64,000 bases of DNA from Escherichia ruysiae. Lineage in GTDB: Bacteria; Pseudomonadota; Gammaproteobacteria; Enterobacterales; Enterobacteriaceae. Location of the stretch: NCBI RefSeq assembly GCF_902498915.1, contig NZ_CABVLQ010000001.1. One strand, 5' to 3'. Both the position numbers and the translations under genes were made by a program. The notes below the pieces were generated by a model. That model searched no databases. It was not told where the DNA came from and worked only from the letters and a program-made list of their open reading frames with translations. How positions within the stretch are numbered: the stretch's first letter is position 1; each line of letters opens with the position of its first letter. Positions 10,317 to 18,417 of the stretch are shown here, in pieces.

Positions 10317-10342
10317 TCAGGTCAGATTTCAATCTGACCTGA
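10317..10342. terminator. Perfect hairpin after glpD
   Basis: The inverted repeat TCAGGTCAGATT, two bases, AATCTGACCTGA has 12-bp perfect arms and starts 15 bp after the glpD stop. It has no downstream T-run, so it may stabilise a 3' end rather than terminate by itself. Confidence 0.6.
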
Positions 10343-10364
10343 GACTGATGATAAACACAAAAAC

Positions 10365-10396
10365 TGCCTGATAAGGCGTTCACGCCGCATCCGGCA
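10365..10396. repeat. REP (PU) element downstream of glpD
   Basis: The segment starts TGCCTGATAAGGCG and ends GCCGCATCCGGCA, a classical REP sequence with imperfect dyad symmetry. It lies in the gap between glpD and the yzgL remnant, about 65 bp after the glpD stop. Apart from the hairpin, this REP and the yzgL remnant, I see nothing in 10302-10465. Confidence 0.9.
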
Positions 10397-10465
10397 TGAA
10401 CAAAGCGCACTTTGCCAACAATCTGTGGTCAAATTTCAATCTCAATAACTTTTGGATTCAGGGAA

Positions 10466-11117
10466 TTATCGCAAAGCCCACACCATCATACCCAACGTAA
10501 CAAAACTCAGGCACATTCCCCACCCGCCCCACTTCCACCTCTGGCTTCTATTTTTGCTACGCCACTGGCAGTAATATCCCAGCGCAAAACCAAGCTGTGC
10601 ACTTATCGAACCGACTAACTCAGTCCACGGCTGGAGCCAAAATGGCGAAAAATTCAGGGGGCACCAAACAACACTCAGAAAGAAATTACGGATATTTTCC
10701 AGCAAAGCTGATTTCTCTGGCGCAATATAAAAAATAATTATCCGTATTGACGATGAAAAAAAATGCTTCGCGGGCAAAGGGGGTGTATATCAAAGTGACG
10801 CCCGATTCCTCTGCCCGTTTTTTCTGCCCACCGGAAGGTTGCGCCACGAAAATAATATCGGCATCGCCCTTAACGATTTTGTTATACGCTTCTGGCGTGC
10901 GAGAGTTATCCAGATATCTCAGACGTGAAAATCTTCCGATATAACGTTTAACGCATAAAAGGCAGAAGCATAAATGGGTTATGCTGCCGTCGCGCCATCG
11001 AGTCGCACCCAGCGTGGCAATAACCGCTGCCAAAAATTGCGCCAGTATGGGAATACCGAAAAAAGTCATTACCAGCGAGATCAAAATCCATTTTTTGTTT
11101 TGCATCATTCTGTCCAT
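10466..11117 (-). pseudogene. yzgL: yzgL remnant, decayed membrane-anchored substrate-binding-like protein
   Basis: Two overlapping minus-strand frames look like one broken gene at the yzgL position (glpD-yzgL-glgP). The 5' frame (10686-11117, 143 codons) has a hydrophobic N terminus (MMQNKKWILISLVMTFFGIP) and a segment resembling phosphate-type periplasmic binding folds (SRTPEAYNKIVKGDADIIFV, ending FAGKYP then stop). The 3' frame (10466-10777) continues with a W-rich segment and a hydrophobic C-terminal helix. A frameshift near 10690-10770 and probably internal deletions separate them. The binding-protein similarity is inferred by eye. The region is unlikely to make a working protein. Confidence 0.7.
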
Positions 11118-11187
11118 TCTTTCTGAATGGCGAAATTATACTCCTCCACTATCTTCGCCCCGCTGGACACTTTTCCGAAATAAAGGC

Positions 11188-11215
11188 GAAAAAAAACGGG
11201 ACCTTTTGGCCCCGT
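11188..11215 (-). terminator. Intrinsic terminator of the glg genes after glgP
   Basis: On the minus strand the RNA reads ACGGGGCC, AAAA, GGUCCCGU followed by a run of U, a GC-rich stem with one G-U pair and a U-tract. It begins 17 bp after the glgP stop and ends the glycogen gene cluster. Confidence 0.88.
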
Positions 11216-11231
11216 TCTATTTTTGGCGAAA

Positions 11232-13679
11232 TTACAATCTCACCGGATCAATATGCCAAATAAGATCGGCGTACTCTTTAATAGTCCGGTCAGAAGAGAA
11301 ATAGCCCATATTTGCGATGTTCAGCATCGCTTTGGCTGTCCACTCTTCCGGACGTTCGTACAGTTCGTCAACTTTATCCTGACAATCGACATAGCTGCGA
11401 TAATCCGCCAGCACCTGGTAGTGATCGCCAAAGTTGATCAGCGAATCAACCAGATCGCGGTAGCGTCCCGGATCTTCCGGACTGAACACGCCGCTGCCGA
11501 TTTGCGTCAGCACCTGATGCAGTTCTTCGTCTTTCTCGTAGTATTCACGCGGTTTGTAGCCCTGACGACGCAGTTCTTCCACTTCTTCCGCAGTGTTACC
11601 AAAGATAAAGATATTATCCGCACCGACATGATCCAGCATCTCGACGTTCGCACCGTCCAGCGTACCGATAGTCAGTGCGCCGTTAAGTGCAAACTTCATG
11701 TTACTGGTGCCGGAGGCTTCCGTACCCGCCAGCGAAATCTGTTCGGAAAGATCGGCTGCCGGAATGATCAGCTGCGCCAGGCTGACGCTGTAGTTCGGGA
11801 TAAACACCACTTTCAGCTTATCGCCAATCTGTGGATCGTTGTTGATCACTTTCGCTACGTCATTGATCAAATGGATAATGTGCTTCGCCATGTAATAGGC
11901 CGAAGCAGCCTTACCGCCAAAGATATTCACTCGTGGAACCCACTTCGCATCTGGATCGGCCTTGATGCGGTTATAGCGGGTGATCACGTGCAACACATTC
12001 ATCAATTGACGTTTGTATTCGTGAATACGTTTGATTTGCACATCAAACAGCGCCTTCGGATTCACCACCACATTCAATTGTTGGGCGATGTACTCCGCCA
12101 GACGCTTTTTGTTCTCCAGTTTCGCCTGATGAACAGCATGATTGACCATCGGAAAATCACAATGCTGTTGCAACTCGTTTAATTGACTCAGATCGGTACG
12201 CCAGTTACGACCGAGGTGTTGATCCAGCACGCCTGAAAGCGACGGATTCGCCACCGCCAGCCAGCGACGCGGAGTCACACCATTGGTAACGTTGGTGAAA
12301 CGTCCAGGGAAGATCTTCGCAAAGTCAGCAAACAGCGATTGCACCATCAGATTAGAGTGCAGCTCCGATACGCCGTTAACTTTGTGGCTGACCACAACAG
12401 CCAGCCAGGCCATGCGCACACGACGCCCATTCGATTCATCAATGATCGACGCCCGTCCCAGCAGGTCAGTATCGTTCGGATACTGCTCCTGCAAGGTTTT
12501 CAGGAAATAGTCGTTGATTTCAAAGATAATCTGCAAATGGCGCGGCAGAATTTTACCCAGCATATCGACCGGCCAGGTTTCCAGCGCCTCGCTCATCAGC
12601 GTGTGGTTGGTGTAGGAGAAGACCTGGCAGCACACTTCAAAAGCGTCGTCCCAGCTAAATTTGTGCTCATCGATCAGCAGACGCATCAGCTCAGGAATCG
12701 ACAGCACCGGATGGGTGTCGTTGAGGTGAATCGCGATTTTATCCGCCAGATTATCGTAGGTTTTATGCAACTGATAATGGCGACTTAAAATGTCCTGAAT
12801 GGTCGAAGATACCAGGAAATATTCCTGACGCAAACGCAGTTCACGTCCGGAATAGGTGGAGTCATCCGGGTACAGTACGCGGGATACGTTCTCAGAGTGG
12901 TTTTTATCTTCCACTGCCGCGAAGTAGTCACCCTGGTTAAATTTACCAAGATTAATTTCGCTACTGGCTTGTGCACTCCACAGACGCAAAGTGTTGGTCG
13001 CGTCAGTATCATAACCTGGGATAATTTGGTCGTAAGCCACGGCCAGAATCTCTTCGGTTTCAATCCAGCGCGTTTTCTTACCTTCTTGCTGAATACGGCC
13101 GCCAAAACGCACTTTGTAGCGCGTATTGTGGCGTTTAAATTCCCACGGATTGCCGTACTCCAGCCAGTAGTCCGGAGACTCTTTCTGACTGCCGTTAACG
13201 ATGTTCTGTTTGAACATACCATAGTCATAACGGATGCCGTAACCGCGCCCCGGCAACCCTAACGTCGCCAGCGAATCCAGGAAGCAGGCGGCCAGACGCC
13301 CCAGGCCACCGTTACCGAGACCCGGGTCATTTTCTTCATCAATCAACTCTTCGAGATTTAATCCCATCGACTCCAGCGCACCCTGAACATCGTCATAAAT
13401 ACCTAACGACAGCATGGCGTTGGAGAGAGTACGGCCAATCAAAAACTCCATCGACAGGTAGTAAACCTGGCGAGTTTCTTGCGACAGCTGGGCACGATTC
13501 GAACGTAACCAGCGTTCCACGAGACGATCGCGCACAGCAAATAACGTTGCGTTCAGCCATTCATGTTTATTGGCGACGACCGGATCCTTTCCAATCGTAA
13601 ACATCAGCTTGTAAGCGATAGAGTGCTTCAGAGCTTCTACGCTTAGCGTGGGCGATGAATATGTAAACGGAGCATTCAT
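11232..13679 (-). CDS. glgP: GlgP, glycogen phosphorylase
   Basis: GlgP removes glucose-1-phosphate units from glycogen chain ends by phosphorolysis. The 815-residue protein has the N-terminal phosphorylase segments GNGGLGRLAACFLDSLATLG and YGIRYDYGMF, and the C-terminal pyridoxal-phosphate region EASGTSNMKFALNGALTIGT, whose lysine holds the cofactor. It is last in the glycogen cluster, 18 bp after glgA, and ends at an intrinsic terminator. Limit dextrins it leaves are handled by the debranching enzyme GlgX encoded upstream. Confidence 0.98.
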   Translation of the reverse strand: MNAPFTYSSPTLSVEALKHSIAYKLMFTIGKDPVVANKHEWLNATLFAVRDRLVERWLRSNRAQLSQETRQVYYLSMEFLIGRTLSNAMLSLGIYDDVQGALESMGLNLEELIDEENDPGLGNGGLGRLAACFLDSLATLGLPGRGYGIRYDYGMFKQNIVNGSQKESPDYWLEYGNPWEFKRHNTRYKVRFGGRIQQEGKKTRWIETEEILAVAYDQIIPGYDTDATNTLRLWSAQASSEINLGKFNQGDYFAAVEDKNHSENVSRVLYPDDSTYSGRELRLRQEYFLVSSTIQDILSRHYQLHKTYDNLADKIAIHLNDTHPVLSIPELMRLLIDEHKFSWDDAFEVCCQVFSYTNHTLMSEALETWPVDMLGKILPRHLQIIFEINDYFLKTLQEQYPNDTDLLGRASIIDESNGRRVRMAWLAVVVSHKVNGVSELHSNLMVQSLFADFAKIFPGRFTNVTNGVTPRRWLAVANPSLSGVLDQHLGRNWRTDLSQLNELQQHCDFPMVNHAVHQAKLENKKRLAEYIAQQLNVVVNPKALFDVQIKRIHEYKRQLMNVLHVITRYNRIKADPDAKWVPRVNIFGGKAASAYYMAKHIIHLINDVAKVINNDPQIGDKLKVVFIPNYSVSLAQLIIPAADLSEQISLAGTEASGTSNMKFALNGALTIGTLDGANVEMLDHVGADNIFIFGNTAEEVEELRRQGYKPREYYEKDEELHQVLTQIGSGVFSPEDPGRYRDLVDSLINFGDHYQVLADYRSYVDCQDKVDELYERPEEWTAKAMLNIANMGYFSSDRTIKEYADLIWHIDPVRL

Positions 13680-13697
13680 ATAGGCGTTTCCTGAAAA

Positions 13698-15131
13698 CTA
13701 TTTCAAGCGATAGTAAAGCTCACGGTACGACTTCGCCGCGACCTGCCAGCTAAAATCCATTGCCATAGCCTGACGTTGCACAAACCGCCACAGTGAAGGG
13801 CGAGACCACAGAACAAAAGCGCGTCGAATAGCCCGTAACAGCGACCAGGCATTACTATCTTCAAAGACAAACCCACTGGCGACGCCATCTGCAAGGTTCT
13901 CAAGAGAACAGTCAGAAACCGTATCAGCAAGCCCACCGGTACGCCGCACCAGTGGCAGCGTGCCGTACTTCAATCCATAAAGTTGCGTTAAGCCGCACGG
14001 TTCAAAACGACTGGGAACCAGAATGACGTCCGCGCCGCCCATAATGCGATGCGAAAATGCTTCGTGATAACCAATCTGTACACCAACCTTGCCGGGATGC
14101 TCCGCCGCTGCAGCAAGAAAACCTTCCTGCAATACCGGATCGCCCGCGCCGAGCAGTGCCAGTTGTCCGCCCTGTTCCAGAAGACCCGGTAAGGCTTCCA
14201 GCACCAAATCCAGTCCTTTCTGGCTGGTCAGACGGCTCACCACTGCAAAAAGCGGCACTTTATCGTCAACCTTAAGCCCCATTGCGATTTGCAACTGGCG
14301 CTTATTCTCCGCTTTATCCTCCAATGAATCGCGGGTGTAACGCGAGGCTAAAAGTAAGTCCGTCTCTGGACTCCATATTTTCTCGTCCACGCCGTTCAGT
14401 ACGCCGGAAAGTCGTCCTTCACGATGACGCTGCTGGAGTAAACCTTCCATACCGTAGGCAAACTGTGGTTCAGTGATCTCACGAGCGTAGGTCGGACTAA
14501 CCGCTGTAATGTGGTCGGCGTAATACAATCCGGCCTTCAGGAAAGAGATTTGCCCGTTGAATTCCAGCCCGTGAACATTAAAGAATGACCATGGCAATTG
14601 GATGTCATTCATGTGATGTGCATAAAACATGCCTTGATAGGCCAGGTTGTGTACAGTAAACACCGACTTCGCCGGACGCCCATGTGCCGCCAGATACGCA
14701 GGCGCAAGACCCGCATGCCAGTCGTGCGCGTGCACAACATCGGGGCGCCAGAATGGGTCAAGCCCGCTTGCCATCTCCGCTCCAACCCATCCGAGCAGTG
14801 CAAAACGCAATACGTTGTCGGTGTAAGCAAATAAGTTGGTATCGTGATACGGGCTTCCGGGACGATCGTAGAGATGCGGTGCATCAATCAGGTAAATGCC
14901 AACCCCGTTGTAATGCCCAAACAGCAGCGTGAAATGTCCGGCAAAGGTATCACGGCGAGATACCACCTTTGCATCGGTCACGCCACGGCGAATATCGGGA
15001 AATGCAGGCAACAGTACGCGAGCGTCAACGCCGTCTGCGATTTGTGCTGCGGGTAATGCCCCAATAACATCAGCCAGACCGCCGGTTTTAAGCAGCGGGA
15101 ACATCTCTGAACATACATGTAAAACCTGCAT
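13698..15131 (-). CDS. glgA: GlgA, glycogen synthase (ADP-glucose)
   Basis: GlgA extends alpha-1,4-glucan chains using ADP-glucose. The 477-residue GT5 enzyme has the N-terminal ADP-glucose-binding motif KTGGLADVIGALP (Lys15) and the C-terminal segment VPSRFEPCGLTQLYGLKYGT, with the conserved acidic E-x7-E-type region. Its start codon overlaps the glgC stop by one base (TAATG), so translation is coupled to glgC, whose product makes its substrate. Confidence 0.98.
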   Translation of the reverse strand: MQVLHVCSEMFPLLKTGGLADVIGALPAAQIADGVDARVLLPAFPDIRRGVTDAKVVSRRDTFAGHFTLLFGHYNGVGIYLIDAPHLYDRPGSPYHDTNLFAYTDNVLRFALLGWVGAEMASGLDPFWRPDVVHAHDWHAGLAPAYLAAHGRPAKSVFTVHNLAYQGMFYAHHMNDIQLPWSFFNVHGLEFNGQISFLKAGLYYADHITAVSPTYAREITEPQFAYGMEGLLQQRHREGRLSGVLNGVDEKIWSPETDLLLASRYTRDSLEDKAENKRQLQIAMGLKVDDKVPLFAVVSRLTSQKGLDLVLEALPGLLEQGGQLALLGAGDPVLQEGFLAAAAEHPGKVGVQIGYHEAFSHRIMGGADVILVPSRFEPCGLTQLYGLKYGTLPLVRRTGGLADTVSDCSLENLADGVASGFVFEDSNAWSLLRAIRRAFVLWSRPSLWRFVQRQAMAMDFSWQVAAKSYRELYYRLK

Positions 15132-16426
15132 TATCGCTCCTGTTTGTACCCTAACTTCCGTAGCATTTCGCGCGTAACCAGCACAATGCCTTCTTCTGAA
15201 CGATAGAAACGACGTGCATCCTCTTCTGCATCCTCACCAATCACCATTCCTTCCGGAATGACACAAGCGCGGTCAATGACGCAGCGACGCAGACGGCACG
15301 AGCGACCTACCCATACTTCCGGCAGCAATACGGCGGAATCAATGTTGCAGAATGAATTCACGCGAACGCGTGAGAACAGAACGGACTGCACCACCACCGA
15401 ACCAGAGATCACACAACCGCCGGAAACCAGTGAGTTAAGGGTCATCCCATGGCTACCGGAGCGATCCTGAACGAATTTCGCTGGCGGCAATGATTCATTG
15501 TAGGTGCGAATCGGCCAGTTGCGATCGTACATATCCAGTTCCGGCACGACAGAAGCCAGATCCAGGTTCGCTTTCCAGTAAGCCTCCAGTGTCCCAACAT
15601 CACGCCAGTACGGCTCGGCGTCCGGGTCGGACTGTACACAAGAGAGCGGGAATGGATGCGCATAGGCGAGGCCTGCTTCGGTAATTTTTGGAATCAAATC
15701 CTTACCAAAGTCGTGGCTGGAGTTTTCATCACGATCGTCTTCTTCCAGCAATTCATACAGGTACTCTGCATCAAAGACGTAGATCCCCATACTCGCTAAA
15801 GATTTGCTCGGATCGTTTGGCATTGACGGCGGGTTAGCCGGTTTTTCAACAAATTCGATAATTTTATCGTTTCCATCAACCGCCATAACGCCAAATGCAG
15901 AGGCTTCTTCAATCGGTACAGGCATACAAGCAACGGTGCAACGTGCGCCTTTTTCGACGTGGTCGATAAGCATACGCGAGTAGTCTTGCTTGTAGATATG
16001 GTCACCCGCCAGGATCACTACGTACTCCGCTTTATAACGGCGGATAATGTCGAGGTTTTGGGTAACGGCATCTGCCGTACCGCGATACCAGTTCTCCCCT
16101 TTCATTCTCTGCTGCGCTGGCAGCAGATCGACAAACTCGTTCATTTCTTCATTGAAGAACGACCAGCCGCGCTGAATATGCTGTACCAGAGTGTGAGACT
16201 GGTACTGGGTGATCACGCCCATACGACGGATACCGGAGTTGATACAGTTGGACAGTGCAAAATCGATAATACGGAACTTGCCGCCGAAGTGTACGGCAGG
16301 CTTTGCTCGTTTATTGGTTAAATCCTTCAGGCGAGTACCACGTCCCCCCGCCAGAATCAGGGCAACAGACTTCAATGGCAGCTGGCGCGCCAACATTAAG
16401 TGATCGTTCTTCTCTAAACTAATCAT
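15131..16426 (-). CDS. glgC: GlgC, glucose-1-phosphate adenylyltransferase
   Basis: GlgC makes ADP-glucose from ATP and glucose-1-phosphate, the committed and allosterically controlled step of glycogen synthesis. The 431-residue protein has the nucleotidyltransferase loop LILAGGRGTRLKDLTNKRAK and FVEKPANPPSMP near the sugar-phosphate site. The C-terminal half is the left-handed beta-helix with SRVRVNSFCNI-type repeats. The frame is open 12 codons further up, but the start at 16426 has the strong AAGGAGT ribosome site and gives the family length. That ribosome site and a hairpin upstream are the classic CsrA targets. Confidence 0.98.
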   Translation of the reverse strand: MISLEKNDHLMLARQLPLKSVALILAGGRGTRLKDLTNKRAKPAVHFGGKFRIIDFALSNCINSGIRRMGVITQYQSHTLVQHIQRGWSFFNEEMNEFVDLLPAQQRMKGENWYRGTADAVTQNLDIIRRYKAEYVVILAGDHIYKQDYSRMLIDHVEKGARCTVACMPVPIEEASAFGVMAVDGNDKIIEFVEKPANPPSMPNDPSKSLASMGIYVFDAEYLYELLEEDDRDENSSHDFGKDLIPKITEAGLAYAHPFPLSCVQSDPDAEPYWRDVGTLEAYWKANLDLASVVPELDMYDRNWPIRTYNESLPPAKFVQDRSGSHGMTLNSLVSGGCVISGSVVVQSVLFSRVRVNSFCNIDSAVLLPEVWVGRSCRLRRCVIDRACVIPEGMVIGEDAEEDARRFYRSEEGIVLVTREMLRKLGYKQER

Positions 16427-16430
16427 GACT

Positions 16431-16472
16431 AACTCCTTTTTTATCATCTCTGGAACACACACAGTCCGTGTG
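16431..16472 (-). promoter_or_regulatory. glgC: CsrA-binding leader of glgC (hairpin plus Shine-Dalgarno)
   Basis: On the minus strand, CACAC-GGACT-GUGUG (16458-16472) forms a hairpin that puts GGA in the loop. About 20 nt later comes the AAGGAG ribosome-binding site (16434-16439). CsrA repression of E. coli glgC through a GGA-loop hairpin and the Shine-Dalgarno is established. Here the hairpin lies inside the last codons of glgX, so that segment is both coding and regulatory. Confidence 0.82.
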
Positions 16473-18417
16473 CAGGTCCCGGCCAGACAGCCGTAATCAC
16501 TGGGTTATCCTCTCCAGCGAATGGGGGAATGGCACGCCACTCCCCAGCAGGTAAAACAATCTCTGTTACCTCAAGCGTGGCGTTTATTGCGATCAAGAAA
16601 CGATCCGAAAGCAAAATTTGCAGCTGCTTTGGCCCGTTCTGCCACTCATCCGAGCTTAAAGATTGAGCATATCGATTCAGCCAACGGACATTGCCGTCGC
16701 CTTCTTCCCACCAGCGATCCTCTGCCAAAGCAGGAATGCGCTTGCGCAGATGGATTAACGCGGCGGTAAACGCGGTTAAGCCACTGCTTGCTTGCGACCA
16801 GTCCAACCACGTTAGTTGGTTATCCTGACAGTAAGCATTGTTATTGCCATGCTGGCTGTGACCGTGTTCGTCACCGGCCAGTAACATCGGCGTACCCTGG
16901 GAGAGCAACAACGTTGTTAACAGGGCGTGAATGCTGTCGCGCCGCCGTTCAACCAGATCAAGAGTACCGCCTAACCCTTCTTTACCATGATTGTTACTGT
17001 AATTGTTGTTGGTTCCGTCGCGATTTTCTTCTCCGTTTGCTTCATTGTGTTTATGGTTAAAACAAACGCAGTCGCGAAGCGTAAAACCGTCATGCGCTGT
17101 GACCAGATTAATCGCAGCACTCGGCAGACGGCCATTACGTTTAAAAACATCGCTGGAAGCAGCAAAACGTCCGGCAAACTCCCCCAGCGACAGGTTATAG
17201 TGCAGCCAGAAGCGCCGGGCGGCATCGCGGAAATGATCGTTCCACTCGGCAAACAACGGCGGGAAATTCCCCACCTGATAGCCGCCAGGCGCGATATCCC
17301 ACGGTTCGGCAATCAGCTTCACTTGCGAAAGTACCGGGCAATTCTGAATAGCCGTAAACAGAGGCGCATCCTGACGAAACTCCGGCGTTCGCCCCATGAC
17401 TGTAGCGAGATCGAAGCGGAAGCCATCAACATGACAAGTTTCCACCCAATAGCGTAGACAGGCGCTGGCGTACTCCACCACAGCTGGATGGCTCAAATTG
17501 AGCGTATTGCCGCAACCAGTCCAGTTGTGATAATCGCCGTCTTCTCTTATCCAATAATAGCTACGGTTATCGATCCCGCGCAGGGAGAATAACGGGCCGT
17601 CGAGATCCAGTTCCGCACTGTGGTTGAGAACGATGTCGAGAATGACCTCAATGCCCGCTTTGTGCAGGGCTTTGACTGCATCGCGGAACTCATCCAACGC
17701 CGTGTCGGGCGAGCATGCATACGCCGGATGCAGTGCAAACAGCGCCACCGGGTTGTAACCCCAGTAGTTACTCAACCCCATTCGTTGCAAGCGCGGCTCA
17801 CTGGCAAATTGCGCGATCGGCAGCAGTTCCAGTGCGGTAATGCCCAACTGTTTTAAATAGTTGATCATCACCGGATGCCCAAGGGCTTTATAGGTTCCAC
17901 GGATCTCGACCGGGATCTCCGGGTGCAAGTAGGTTAAGCCTTTGACATGGGCTTCATAAATGATGGTACTGCCCCACGACGTGCGCGGCGGGGCATCATC
18001 TTCCCAGTCATAGTGATCCACGACCACTACGCATTTCGGCGCAATAGCAGCGTTGTCGCGATAGTCAGGATCACTATGCCCGGCGTGCAGCAGCGGGTTA
18101 TCTTTAAATTCCCCGACAATTTGCCGCGCGCAAGGATCAATCAACAACTTCGCCGGGTTAAAGCGATGCCCCATGGCGGGTTGCCATGGGCCATGAACGC
18201 GGTAACCATAACGCAAACCCGGGCGCGCATCCGGCAGATAACCGTGCCAGATGTCACCACTTCGTCCTGGCAAATCATACCGATGTTCGATGCCCTGAGC
18301 GTCAAACACACACAGCTCTACCCGTTCGGCATGAGCGGAGAAGAGCGTGAAGTTAACGCCCTGGCCGTCGTAATGCGCGCCAAGAGGAGCGGGATTGCCA
18401 ATGGCAAGTTGTGTCAT
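16444..18417 (-). CDS. glgX: GlgX, glycogen debranching enzyme
   Basis: GlgX hydrolyses alpha-1,6 branches in phosphorylase-trimmed glycogen, releasing mainly maltotetraose. The 657-residue GH13 protein has an N-terminal CBM48-like domain (LGAHYDGQGVNFTLFSAHAERVELCVFD), then the catalytic barrel with VILDIVLNHSAE, FRFDLATVMG (catalytic Asp), KLIAEPWDI (catalytic Glu) and NLVTAHDGFTL. Its ATG overlaps the glgB stop by one base (TAATG), implying coupled translation. Its 3' end carries the CsrA hairpin that controls glgC. Confidence 0.98.
   Translation of the reverse strand: MTQLAIGNPAPLGAHYDGQGVNFTLFSAHAERVELCVFDAQGIEHRYDLPGRSGDIWHGYLPDARPGLRYGYRVHGPWQPAMGHRFNPAKLLIDPCARQIVGEFKDNPLLHAGHSDPDYRDNAAIAPKCVVVVDHYDWEDDAPPRTSWGSTIIYEAHVKGLTYLHPEIPVEIRGTYKALGHPVMINYLKQLGITALELLPIAQFASEPRLQRMGLSNYWGYNPVALFALHPAYACSPDTALDEFRDAVKALHKAGIEVILDIVLNHSAELDLDGPLFSLRGIDNRSYYWIREDGDYHNWTGCGNTLNLSHPAVVEYASACLRYWVETCHVDGFRFDLATVMGRTPEFRQDAPLFTAIQNCPVLSQVKLIAEPWDIAPGGYQVGNFPPLFAEWNDHFRDAARRFWLHYNLSLGEFAGRFAASSDVFKRNGRLPSAAINLVTAHDGFTLRDCVCFNHKHNEANGEENRDGTNNNYSNNHGKEGLGGTLDLVERRRDSIHALLTTLLLSQGTPMLLAGDEHGHSQHGNNNAYCQDNQLTWLDWSQASSGLTAFTAALIHLRKRIPALAEDRWWEEGDGNVRWLNRYAQSLSSDEWQNGPKQLQILLSDRFLIAINATLEVTEIVLPAGEWRAIPPFAGEDNPVITAVWPGPAHGLCVFQR

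Noticed and set aside
11223..12182. 319-codon plus-strand frame opposite glgP
   Set aside because: Antisense shadow of a conserved enzyme gene, with no recognisable protein features.
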